Shown here one piece after another: positions 1-10,042 of a stretch of 61,396 nucleotides of DNA. The notes beneath the pieces are model-generated. The model was given only the letters and a program-made list of their open reading frames with translations, was not told the DNA's origin and ran no database searches. This DNA comes from Phytomonas francai (Eukaryota > Euglenozoa > Kinetoplastea > Trypanosomatida > Trypanosomatidae), in NCBI GenBank assembly GCA_001766655.1, contig MJCC01000008.1, positions 698,337 through 759,732 on the forward strand, given 5' to 3'. The translations under genes and the position numbers were made by a program. Position 1 is the stretch's first letter, and each line of letters opens with the position of its first letter.

Positions 1-3000
1 GGATGCCTGCCGATCTCGACGTTGCCGGAAGGTTTGCCGAAGGGAAGGATGGGTGGATAGTTTCGACGAGGAATGCGATGGCTTCGCCTGGTAGATTCGT
101 GAGCATCTCGTTGTGGATGTGATCGGGCCCAGGCGCATTAGAACTCGGCGCGGGGTACAGAGCAGCAGGTAGCCCTGCAATCGTGAGGGGCTGATCTAGG
201 TGAAGCTCGGCTTCCTCAGGTAGAGGAAACGCAAACAGGAAGAGGGCGCGAGATCGGATAATCCCAGTTCCTCCTGTAGCGAGGCAAGGCATCGTAACGC
301 CAACGGATCGCGTGAAGGTGCGTGTGGACGATTTCTTGATCAATTGAGGCTTGTATTTCACCTGTGCGGAGCGGAGGAGGAGGGGCAAGTTTGAATTTCA
401 TGCGCCTCAGGCTATAGAACCATCTCGAATAAACGTTATTGCTTAGATTTATGGAATGGGGGTTATGTGAGTGAGGCTTGTTAAGGATAAACCTTGTCCC
501 CCGGAACCTTGGAACGGGCTTGAGGGTGTGGAAGCGAGAGGAGGAAGAGGGTGTGTGTGGTAAGAGGGAAAAGCCTAGAAAGAGAGGATCCAGAGGAGAC
601 GGGCCCATGCGCGTAGGGGTTGGAGCCCGAGGTAGGGCATCTGGTGCATGCGGATACGCCGGACGTGTGTCTGGTGGCGGGGTAGAGTTTTGAGGAACGC
701 CGATGCCAAGGATCTGATTAGGCTTTCTCCTGTAAGGGCAAGACTTGCCGGGCGGATAGGCAGGCGGAAGTGTTGTTGCGACGCTGTTTGCTGCTGCTTT
801 GCTGGAGGTGGATGCGTTGTTGGCGTGTCGGATGAGAACACCAGGTAGGGACGGCGTGTGTGTGTGTGTGTGTCTGGGGGGGAGGGGTGTAGCAGGCAGC
901 GATGCATTTGCACTCTAGGTTCTCTCTTGGGCGTTGTTTTTAAATGGTGCGGTGGCATCTGGAGCTGAGGTATCGGCGAATGGCGGTTTGGCGTGCGTAC
1001 CCCCTCTTGTTGATAGGCGGTGTGGTTTTCATGACAGGGCATTGTCAGGTACCTTTCTTTTCCTCGGGCTGCTTCCTGGTGAAATTCTCGTGTATCAGAC
1101 GGCCAGGCGCCAAGTCGGGACGCAATTCTGACTCTGTGGCAGCGGGGCTTGGCTGCGTCCCGGGTGATCTTGTTGAAAACGTTCAGGGCAGAGTGGGCCG
1201 ACGATAGATTGAGGTGCGGCAGGCGTTTCTTAGCCCACTGACTGAACTGTTTCCAGTCAGCATGTTTCCGTCCAAATACCGTTCCACCACTCTTTTTTAC
1301 AATTCGGTGCCATCGAGCGGCAAGCTAGAGCTGATCTTGTTGTGATCGCTGTCGCGGGGTCACATTGTTGCTGCAGCCGTGAATCGTGAGGTGCAGGGGA
1401 AGGCAGGTCAGGAGGGCACGAACAGCGGCTCTAGCACAGGTGAGCTCCTCTACGCCGTTGCCTAGAATGAGCCCGTGCTTCGCTATCCCGTCGACGAAAA
1501 TGATAGCCTTGTCCTCCCCGTGTGACTCCAACATCGGCTCGCAAAAGGGGTGATGCGGATTGAAGTCACCACAGGGAAGGCAAGGGCGGTTCCGATGATT
1601 GCTGAGTTTGGTCGCATGTATACTGAAACTATATAGAATGTGAAGTCATGGGGGGCTGCGTGCACGATTGTAGCTTCAAGACATCCTGACAAGGGGAATG
1701 CCGCTCTCTCGGAGCGGATGTTGGTGCTGTTCTTTATGGGTATAGCGACCTCCCCGCCACCCCCGCCTCGGGTGTTTCGAGCGGAGCAGAAAGCACGATA
1801 GCCTTGCGTCTTGGATCTACAGGCCTTTTCGCGCGAAAAGTGGGTCTCTTGGAGCCGCAAGATGTCCGATTCATCTCGGAGAAGGGCGGAGCACTCCACG
1901 GTGTTTAGCGAACGAGCGTTCCATTGTGTAATTGAAAGGGGGCCAGGGCTACTATGAACATCACCACAGCGCAAGAGCACTGCGTTGTTGCCCCAGAGAA
2001 CTCGGTAAGCGAGTTTTTTGGTTAGATAAGCGCTAGCACTGTTCGGTCTGAGTTCGACCTCCGCTCGGGTGGCCTTGGCAAGGGCCCTGTCGAATAGCCT
2101 ACCAGTATTAGTAGCCAAGACTGCAAGTCGCCACGGAGGGCGGGAGGACTTGCAGGCACTTGGCTCAACCCTTGTGGAGCTACTAAACCGCGGCACCACG
2201 AAGAAGTGGCCGGCGTGTACCGGGGAGCGGGATCGCGTTGCAGTGCGTCTCAAGGACCAGCCGAAACGGGCACTTGGCTGTGCGCGAGCATGGCCAGCGC
2301 GTCGACGAGAGGGGACCGCTCGCACCCGTGGCCCGCCATCGCGAGGGCGGTGGCGACGAGGAGGTAGCAGAGCGAGCGCCGTGAGGCGGCCCCCTGCACT
2401 TTTCGAGACTTCTGCAAGACCCGCGCAATCGTGTTGCCTGCGGTCCCTTCCTGCGGCGTGTTTTGCGGGAGCTGCTGTTTCGGCGCGCGTCCTGGGTGCC
2501 TTGGGTGCGGGCACAGGCTTGAGCGCAGGCCCTTCCCTACTGGCTGCGGCGCCTTGCGTGAGCTCCTTTGTTTCTTGAGTTGCTGTTGACGTTTGGGAGC
2601 GCTTCCACGGGCGCGCTGGCTGCGGATGTTGGCGGGAGGAGGGTCGGATTGCCACACGCAGCGGCGCCAGTACGGTTTCGTCGGGCTGGCTTCGCGGTCG
2701 TTGGCCGCCAAATCGTCCGCGCTTGCGCTGGTTGTTCTTCGCGTGGTCTTTTCCCGTGTCACGAGGAGCAGAGTCATTAGGCAACCCCCCATTGTTTGAG
2801 GGAGACGGGGCGCGCTGGCGGGGCCGAGGGGCGTTGGTCCTTTTTTTATTATTACTGAGGAGCCTCAACGGCCTTCGCCTCCCTGGTGTGGTGCGTTGCC
2901 GCCCAGGCTTGCCTTGCTCTCTTCAGCCTTCCGCGACTTAAATCTCGGCAGCTGCTTCGTGATTTCAAGGAATTCATCCTTCGGCATTCGAGCCGTGGGA

Positions 3001-3621
3001 GCGTGGTAATGGAACTCCCGCGGATGGTCTGAGATGGGCTTGGGGCGGCCGATCCGCTTCACGCGCAGGTAGTCCGGTAAAAGGACGCCGTCATGAGTAG
3101 CGCGCGGCCCTGGCTGAACCTCCTCTGGCGAGGAGGAGGTGCGCGGTGTGTCGCCCAGTTACGCAAATGGATCCGCACCCGTACGCTGTTTGGGAGGTGG
3201 TGGTGGGAGGCGACCTCATGGGTACCAAACCAAAAGATACCGCAAAGCCAAAGACCCCGTGCGGGTCTCATGGGATCCGCCTGTGCCCTCTCCATGTGGC
3301 GGCTCATTTGTTCTCCCGGGGTGTCTTCCCTCCTCTCTGGGTTCAGAGAGTCGGTAACCTCTTTCCAAGAGCAAAGTGCACGTCGAGCATCGGTTCTCTA
3401 GCGTTGAAGCCGGTGCTCTTTTATACCCGATAAAACTCCTGGACTGCATGTGGTAAACCATCTCGGGCGGAAGCCTCGCTTTTCGATTCCAGCGGAAGTC
3501 TCTTAGCCATAATGTCTTGCCTAGGCTTCTCTGCCGTCACCTCCTTGATGAGGCCTTGTTTAACACAGCCATCGAGTTCGTGAAGCCTGTGGAAGACTTC
3601 CTGACTCCGATCAGTCGCCAT
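1..3621 (-). mobile_element. Degenerate ingi/L1Tc-type LINE, 5' part (AP endonuclease and start of reverse transcriptase)
   Basis: Reading the - strand gives the order expected of a kinetoplastid non-LTR retrotransposon. A basic, low-complexity N-terminal region (about 2870 to 2050) leads into an AP-like endonuclease that starts near 1930 with WNARSLN and continues with LQETHF and a GGGGGEVAIPIK stretch (about 1930-1600). A frameshift near 1590 moves the reading to another frame, where the GDFNPHH catalytic motif appears. A stop interrupts it near 1327. Coding-like sequence continues (FNKITRDAA, near 1170) and reaches the reverse-transcriptase entry motif APGPDHIHNEML near positions 110-80. 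The element runs off the left edge. The frameshifts and stops show that it is dead. Everything above about 2870 is less certain: short - strand ORFs up to 3621 may be its 5' end or unrelated sequence. It lies antisense to the gene array. Confidence 0.75.
1483..2868 (-). pseudogene. LINE ORF fragment: basic N-terminal region plus AP endonuclease domain
   Basis: This is the longest surviving open stretch of the LINE, 461 codons on the - strand. Residues 1 to about 270 are rich in Arg, Pro, Ser and Ala and match nothing I recognise. From about residue 310 it reads as an exonuclease-endonuclease-phosphatase fold: GDVHSSPGPLSITQWNARSL, then an acidic LRDESDILRLQETHF segment carrying the metal-binding Glu, then a glycine run and VAIPIK. 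After residue about 425 the frame is wrong, because the GDFN motif expected next lies in another frame from about 1590 downward. In ingi-clade elements this enzyme nicks target DNA for target-primed reverse transcription. This copy cannot make an intact protein. Confidence 0.7.
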
Positions 3622-4205
3622 TTAACCAAAATTATGTGGATGTAGGGAGTGTTAAAAGGAGAAAAAGGCTATTTGCGAACAAGGAAGTAGGAGACTTGGT
3701 TCCTACTCTCCTCGTTAAGATCGAATGCACAGGAAATCGAGGAGGCCGTTTCGATTCATCAATCGTTTTTTTTGTCTATTTAAAACGAGTGACTCGCACC
3801 ACTACTTTAAGGATTGCTAGTATCATCACGGATCCCCATTCTGACATGGATTTACCTTGGCTTCCAGATCGGGAACTCGAAGGTAATACTTTTGGTGCGA
3901 CCCTACGCTGTAGCGGCTGTCCAAGGCAGTGAAACATCTTAAGTAAAGTGCAGGCGCAACATGCTGTACGCCCGTTGTAAAGACTGTTTTCCCCTTCATA
4001 CCTACACATGCGCTCTTCCTTCTTTTCTTGTCTTGTTTTGTCCAGATTAATTCTAAGTTTCTCTTCAGTAAATTCGCCACACCCACACCTCTCTCTCAAG
4101 CCACAGTACAAAAGCCGACGCACAAGTGCTTATCCGAACGGCCACCCGCGCACCACACACACCTCTTCCCCCTTTGCAGCTCACGTTTCAGACACCGCGA
4201 CGCAA
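3622..4205. other. Spacer and 5' leader of the cysteine-rich gene
   Basis: No convincing gene is present. The stretch at 3911-3934 (gcggctgtccaaggcagtga) is the first of three copies of a short repeat that also flank the next gene on its 3' side. Pyrimidine-rich sequence at about 4010-4160 (tcttccttcttttcttg and cctctctctcaag) is a plausible trans-splicing signal for the gene at 4206. Confidence 0.4.
3911..3934. repeat. Short dispersed repeat, copy A
   Basis: This matches copies B and C (near 4984 and 5238) over about 22 bases around the core gcggctgtccaaggcagtga. It lies upstream of the cysteine-rich gene, whereas the other two lie downstream. Confidence 0.5.
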
Positions 4206-4859
4206 ATGCGCACGCAAACCGCATGGCTGGCCGTCCTCTGCGCGGCGCTGGTGCTGGTGGGGCTTGCGCGGGCGGACGACGTCGCGAGGGGGGCCGGTAC
4301 GCCCCCCCCGCCCGCGGAAGGACTGAACGCAACCGCACGGAAACCGCCGGCATTGCCGGGGGACGCGATGCAGACCCTGGGGACTGGCTGCGGCACCAAT
4401 TGCCAAGAATGCGGTGATGATGGTGTTTGTAAGAAATGCAAATACGGGTTCGGGAAGACAGCGGATGGTAAATGTGCACCTCGTACCCAAGGTTGCATGA
4501 AATGCGGCAGCAACGCGAAAAAATGTGAAGCATGCAATATCTTGTTTAAGTTTAATAGCCAAAGGGACGGTTGTGAAGTTAACTGCGACGACGGCAAGTG
4601 TCTTAAATGCAAGGACGCTCATGGTTGTAAAGCATGCAAACCTAGGTCTGGACTAAATCTGGAGGAAAAATGTGATCCGTGCAGGGTTGCGAATTGTATA
4701 AAATGCGACAATAGTTCTAACAAGTGCACCGAATGCAGTGTCGGGCTGACGCTGGGCACTGAAGGAAAAGCTTGCGCGAAATCCGATGGAGCTTCTAGTG
4801 TCTCGGGTCCGCTGTTTGTGGGGGTGATATCTGCGCTTGCAACTGTAATTCTACCATAG
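4206..4859 (+). CDS. Cysteine-rich secreted surface protein, probably GPI-anchored
   Basis: The 217-residue protein starts with a clear signal peptide (residues 1-22: MRTQ followed by a hydrophobic run ending in ARA). A short Pro/Ala-rich linker follows. From about residue 60 to 200 there are more than 25 cysteines, many in CxxC pairs (CQEC, CKKC, CMKC, CEAC, CLKC, CKAC, CDPC, CIKC, CTEC), in roughly six repeating blocks. The pattern resembles furin/growth-factor-receptor-like repeats and the CxxC surface proteins of other protists, such as Giardia VSPs. The end is hydrophobic after a small-residue cluster (DGASSVSG, then LFVGVISALATVILP) with no cytoplasmic tail, which is the layout of a GPI-anchor signal. 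I chose the ATG at 4206 because the longer reading frame starts without an ATG and would bury the signal peptide. The partner or ligand is unknown. The resemblance could reflect convergent cysteine spacing. Confidence 0.8.
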   Translation: MRTQTAWLAVLCAALVLVGLARADDVARGAGTPPPPAEGLNATARKPPALPGDAMQTLGTGCGTNCQECGDDGVCKKCKYGFGKTADGKCAPRTQGCMKCGSNAKKCEACNILFKFNSQRDGCEVNCDDGKCLKCKDAHGCKACKPRSGLNLEEKCDPCRVANCIKCDNSSNKCTECSVGLTLGTEGKACAKSDGASSVSGPLFVGVISALATVILP

Positions 4860-4913
4860 GCCAATGGAGCATACCCCTTCTAACTTTAGTTGAATAATAA
4901 TTCGATATTTTCG

Positions 4914-5096
4914 ATTCTTATTCGCTGTTTTCTTTAATATTTAGTATTATTATAATTACTATTTTATATAAAATCTTCGTTGAAGCGGTTATCCAAGGTA
5001 GTGAAAAAGGTAAAAAACTTCGGATAAAACAGAATGCACCCTGCACGGCGGTGTGCCTCTTTCATTCACGCACCCTCCTGCTTTTGCGCGTCTTGC
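4914..5096. repeat. Imperfect intergenic repeat, copy B (about 180 bp)
   Basis: The unit begins ttattcgctgttttcttt, continues through an AT-rich stretch, then aagcggttatccaaggtag, a gtgaaaaaggtaaaa block, cggataaaac, and ends near caccctcctgct. The same blocks recur in the same order about 248 bases downstream (copy C). It lies directly 3' of the cysteine-rich gene and may be a duplicated 3' UTR element or the relic of a lost tandem gene copy. Confidence 0.6.
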
Positions 5097-5161
5097 TTGT
5101 GTTGCTTATCAATTGGGGTTCCATTCCTTGGTTTTGATTAACTAGTGACTTGGTTTTGTTC

Positions 5162-5345
5162 ATTCTTATTCGCTGTTTTCTTTCACATTGTTATTATTAA
5201 TATTATTATAAATTTTTTATATACAATCCTACACTGGGGCGGCTGTCCAAAGTAGTGAAAAAAGGTAAAAGGCCTCGGATAAAACACCGTTCACCGTGTG
5301 CCTCGGTGGGGCCCCTTTCAATTTCCACACCCTCCTGCTGCACCG
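5162..5345. repeat. Imperfect intergenic repeat, copy C (about 180 bp)
   Basis: This is the second copy of the 4914-5096 unit. It shares the ttattcgctgttttcttt opening, the ggcggctgtccaaagtagtg core, the gtgaaaaaaggtaaaa block, cggataaaac and the final caccctcctgct. The intervening AT-rich part differs in length and sequence. Confidence 0.6.
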
Positions 5346-5811
5346 CAAAGCTATTCTCCGTCGTCGTCCGCGCCTCCCTTTCGCTTGGTTAACTCTTGAG
5401 CAGTGCCCCGGTGGAGTGGGGTCTACTTGCTCCGAGGGGTAGACGACAGGGTGTTGACAGGTTGGGTTTCCTGTAAGGCCCGCAAACGGTGGTCTTGTGG
5501 GGCTTCTCAAATACACGGGTGATGCGTCGATGCCCTGATTTATTTTAATATTATTTCTTTGTTATTATTAAGCGTAAGGAGGGGATTAACAGGAAAACAG
5601 GGTGTGATATTACGAGGGACCCAGGACCCTGCACACGCTGCTCTCTGGGAATATGAGGTGTTTCTTTATTTTTGTTTAGATTGTGCTGCTGTTTCCCTCC
5701 CCCACACACACATACACACGGCTAAGTTTCTCTTAAAAACCACTTAGTTTTATAACATACAAAAACTGAGAAGTAAGCTGATCTCATATTTCCCGTGAAT
5801 CCTTTGATCCA
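5346..5811. other. Spacer upstream of the amino acid transporter
   Basis: I see no gene here. Pyrimidine-rich sequence at about 5690-5735 (tgtttccctcccccacacac and gtttctctt) followed by AG dinucleotides is the likely trans-splice region for the transporter that starts at 5812. Confidence 0.35.
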
Positions 5812-7524
5812 ATGCGGAACGAAGATGTCCCCCGCGGCGAGCCTGGCGGAGGAGAAAACGATAACCCTGTGAGAGCGAACGCCATGAAGAACAATCCATA
5901 TAAACGGGGGAAGCCGTCTTTCCTACAATCGTTACAAGACGGGTTTTTCAAAATTGTGTATCGCGTCGTGCCGCCAGGTGGCATTCTCTCTGGTGCCTTC
6001 AACATGGCAAGCTGTTCAATCGGAGCCGGCATTCTTGGTCTTCCTGGTGCCACCAACAGCGCTGGTCTTGTCCTGTCCATCGTCTTCATCATCATCATCA
6101 CCTATTTTTCAGTATTTTCTATGTACATCATAGCAATCGCGCTGAAAAAGACACGAATTCGATCGTTTGAGGGCATGGCACGCTGGCTCTTTCCGAAGGG
6201 CCACTACGCCCTTTCCTATTGGGCCGCATTCGTTCGTTGGTTCCACGGCTTTTCAGGGTGTGTGGCCTATGTTATTAGTTTGGGTGATTGTTTTAAGCCG
6301 ATTTTCGAGGAAGTGCATAAGCGCCAGCCGAACAACAGCTCGGTTAAATTCCTCAACACGACGTCAGGCAACCGAATACTGACATCTCTTATCTGGCTCT
6401 GCGTTATGTTCCCACTGATGATCCCCAAGCACGTTGACTCCTTGCGCTACGCATCTGCCTTCGCTATCTCCTTCATATTATATTTTACTCTAAATGCGTT
6501 TATTCACAGCTGTATGAACGGGATAAACGACGTTAAAAATCGCATCAAGGTAACCGATGCAAACGGCGACCCAGAGGAGGGTGACCGAATCATTTTCCTT
6601 TTTCGGAGTGGAAACGTGCTTCTGAGCAGCATCGGCGTGTTCATGTTTGCTTACGTCTGCCAAATCAATGCGTACGAGGTTTGGTGGGATATGCGGCCGG
6701 AGATACGCACGCCGCGTAATTTCATGTGGTCTGCGCTGATTGGCATGCTTATAACTGGTTCCATCTACATCATTATTGCCGTCTTTGGGTACTTCGACTT
6801 CGGTAGCACTATAGGCTCAAAGTCGATACTTCTGATGTACAACCCTATCAAAGAGCCGCAAATGATGGTTGCGTACATCGGCATAATGGTTAAGCTGTGC
6901 GTGGCGTATGCACTACTCGGCGGTGCGGCACGGAATTCCATTTACTACCTCATCGGGTGGCAGAAGCGATACGGCAATCAAAACGCCGTCGCGCAAGAGG
7001 ACCAGTTCACTGAGGAATGTGCAAACATGCTAATATCACATTCGCGGGACGAGGACGCCAAACACACAACCGCGGCTCGGGCCGCCCAGGATAGCTTAAG
7101 CGATGCTTTGATCTACAAATCTTTGTCACCACAATTCATTGACGGCAGCGAGAGAAGCAATACTATTCTCAGAACAATGGATCCGGACAAAGAAGTTCCC
7201 ACAAAAAATGAAGACGACACAACGTACATTGACAACATCCCTTTCGTGAAGCATCTGATTGTTGTGGTGATCCTTTGCCTTGCGTCTCTCTTTTGTGGCT
7301 TGTTTATTCCAAAAATTAATACGGTTTTAGGTTTCGCTGGAGCCATCAGCGGCGGGTTCCTAGCCTTCATCTTCCCTGCGCTGTTTTACATGTACGCCGG
7401 CGGCTTCACAGTGCAGCAGGAGGGACGATTAAACTACTACATCACCTACCTGCTGCTGATCTGCGGAGTAATTGCCATCGTCTTTGGGTTGGCCGGAACC
7501 ATCTACAACACCGTGAGCGGCTAA
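5812..7524 (+). CDS. Amino acid transporter, AAT/AAAP family
   Basis: The 570-residue product is a polytopic membrane protein of the kinetoplastid amino acid transporter family (AAAP/SLC36-38 type), with about 11 predicted membrane segments. A hydrophilic N-terminus of about 60 residues carries the lineage-typical NPYKRGKPSFLQ and VVPPGGILSGAFN. The first membrane segment then reads SCSIGAGILGLPGA, the family's substrate-site helix. Further segments follow, and a long hydrophilic loop (about residues 395-470) precedes the last membrane helices, which begin near IPFVKHLIVVVIL and end with a short tail. The ATG at 5812 gives the family's usual length. The family moves neutral or basic amino acids by secondary active transport at the plasma membrane or internal membranes. 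The substrate cannot be read from sequence. A tandem array is common for this family, but only one copy is present here. Confidence 0.93.
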   Translation: MRNEDVPRGEPGGGENDNPVRANAMKNNPYKRGKPSFLQSLQDGFFKIVYRVVPPGGILSGAFNMASCSIGAGILGLPGATNSAGLVLSIVFIIIITYFSVFSMYIIAIALKKTRIRSFEGMARWLFPKGHYALSYWAAFVRWFHGFSGCVAYVISLGDCFKPIFEEVHKRQPNNSSVKFLNTTSGNRILTSLIWLCVMFPLMIPKHVDSLRYASAFAISFILYFTLNAFIHSCMNGINDVKNRIKVTDANGDPEEGDRIIFLFRSGNVLLSSIGVFMFAYVCQINAYEVWWDMRPEIRTPRNFMWSALIGMLITGSIYIIIAVFGYFDFGSTIGSKSILLMYNPIKEPQMMVAYIGIMVKLCVAYALLGGAARNSIYYLIGWQKRYGNQNAVAQEDQFTEECANMLISHSRDEDAKHTTAARAAQDSLSDALIYKSLSPQFIDGSERSNTILRTMDPDKEVPTKNEDDTTYIDNIPFVKHLIVVVILCLASLFCGLFIPKINTVLGFAGAISGGFLAFIFPALFYMYAGGFTVQQEGRLNYYITYLLLICGVIAIVFGLAGTIYNTVSG

Positions 7525-10042
7525 CTGTACTAAGAGGGGACTGTGATATTGATAGAGTTTTTTTTTTGCATGATAATTTTATTGGATTAATCGGTAAAAA
7601 AGGAATGCACCCTTAGTTATATAAATTCGGTAAGGGAAGTGAAAGCATCGGTTGATAAACCATTCAAGTTGAAAATATGATTTTCCATTTAGTTAGTTAA
7701 CTTTTTTCAAAAACGTGTGCAATATATTTACGTGAATGTGGCGTCCACATTGCTGTATTCCTATTTTAAAAATCAGTAAAAGTTGTATCAATGCATTCAA
7801 TCTTCATCCCATTAATCTAAGTGTGGTGTTGCAAGTAGCTTTGGCGCAAATGGTGATGGTAAAGGGTTTGGATTTAAACACATCGAAATAGATTATCTTA
7901 AATATTTTGTCTTTTGAAAACCTCACCTGAAGGGAGGGGCAGAGTGAAAACGGCGTGGTAGCCCCCCCACGCGTGTGTTAAGTTCTGGTAAAATACTACG
8001 AATATATACATCAAAACTGTGTGTTAGGCATTCATTGTTGTAAAAATATATAAAGAAGATTTACCCCTTCTGTGTGCCCCACCAGTTCGAATGAATGGTA
8101 AAGTAAACTCTTTAATTTATAAATGTGAACAAATTGGCTGCCGCACCGTGTCTTCATGGTTGCACCGTGACTCCTGGCGTTCAACTTTAAAATATTTCCT
8201 TTTTCGTCGTCTTCTTTTTTTTTTAATAAATTATAGGTTTAATCACTAATGTTTATAACCATCCTGACCCCTTCTTTCGTTATGTATTTATTTTAGAAAC
8301 CCCAAGATGCATATTATTCATAGTTGTCTGGTTTTTAGTTAAATATTTTATACCTTACCCTTACTGTATTTTATTCCGTTTACCTATCAAATATAAAATT
8401 ATTTCAGGACTTTAAAATGGAGAAAATATGTATGAATGCACTTCAAAGTGTTACCTCTCAACTTCTTTAATACTTTCATGTTAAATATATCTTAGATGTA
8501 TTTTTTTTGTCGAAGCAAATAGTTATCTATTCTTGGTATCCTCACGCGAATGTGGCCTTGAGATAACTACTGGCAGTGTTCCTTCTTTCCCTTTACAGAA
8601 AAGACCTCAAAAATACCACACGCTAAGGTAAGTGCACGATATATGCACAGAAACGCTTGTTGGTATACCAACCTGCTCAGCACGTGCGATACCACTCCTT
8701 TCGATGGAACTCACAGCTTCTCTAAATCAAAACGCATCCTTTAAGCCCTTTCGTGTGTAGGATGGTGTATCTAAGATGCCCAATCGCTCCCTGATGGAAG
8801 GTTGATGAAATCTTTTATATTTTTAAAATATACTTCACGACTTGGTACACAGTTGTGTAAGAAGCTATACGAGACTGCTGCATTCAACTCCTCCACCAGA
8901 GATAATCTAATTCTCTGTCAACCTCCGCACCGTGCTTCTATTTACTCCAAGTACTGTGTGTATATGTGACCCCCATACACTTGAAACGGCTTTTTAAATC
9001 TCGAAACCTGTGGAAAATGCGATCTGTAACTTATTTATATCGCCACACCCTTTTATTCGGGTTTTGAATGGATTATTAACAAAGAAGGCATAATAATTTC
9101 TCTATTTTTACTTCATTACACGACTCCCTAGGGAGTCTCCTCACCCATAAATACAAGTTCTTACCCCCCTCCCATCATGCTTAGCATCTAGAGCCCCCAC
9201 TTTAAGTAAATGCTTTCTTCTACAGACGAAGTGATTTAAGTATTCCTCCCTGAACGCAGTGGTTCAGCTTGTGAATTATGTGTCGCTATCGCGCGTCCAG
9301 CACCTTCAAAAAGGCTCATGGTGCCCTTTTAAGGCGGACAGGTTTAGTTCTTCAGGGCCTGATTTAATATTATGATATGAAAAGTTGTCGTGCTATATGG
9401 GAAGAGTTGTGTAGAATAGGGAATCGGATTTTTCTAAAACCTGTTGAAATTATTTTACTGAGACTCGTATTTTAAGTTTGGAGTGACATCCGAGAAGGCT
9501 CTTGATCAGCATTAAGACTAATTTCTGACAGAGCTTCACCGCCTTCTCCTTCCATCCTTTAACATTGTCGGCTTCAGGTTACTCATGTAGCCCATGCTAC
9601 AGGGGAATATTTTAAACCCTAGAAATATGTGGATTTGTGTTTAAGAAAGTCTTCATGTGAGCATCGCTGAGACTCCTGCGCTAATATCCTGAATTAAAGA
9701 AACAATAAGGATATTTGTGTTGTATCGATGCGCTGTACACAAGCAGGTGGATGATTTTACAAAAAGCATCCCATATTTAAGAGAGAGGGGAAATAATTAG
9801 GAGAACTACGCACCAGAGAGTGAATGCGACACTCGTTGCACATGTGTCCTTTCCATAAATAGTGCTGTCTACTGCAATTCATTTTTTTTTCTTCTTTAAT
9901 AGGGCATAGCGGTTTTTACTGTCCATAAAAACTGAGTATTCAACATTTTTCAGGACACTTTAATAAACAGCAGTTTCCCAACCATTTTGATCCAGCCAAC
10001 CTCCATTCAATTCATGCAACATCGATAAGATACAGACGAACA
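7525..10042. other. 2.5-kb gene-free AT-rich spacer
   Basis: There is no ORF with coding character on either strand, no recognisable RNA gene and no long repeat. The sequence is AT-rich with short T and A runs. A poly-T tract (ttttttttcttctttaatag, about 9882-9902) near the right end could serve the following ABCG locus. The length is unusual for spacers in this window, and decayed sequence cannot be excluded. Confidence 0.4.

Noticed and set aside
216..1042. Overlapping ORFs on both strands in the first kilobase
   Set aside because: They are fragments or shadows of the degenerate LINE and not separate genes.
8085..8110. gttcgaa-like sequence suggestive of a tRNA T arm
   Set aside because: There is no matching acceptor stem or anticodon arm around it. 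I found no tRNA, snRNA or rRNA gene in the window.
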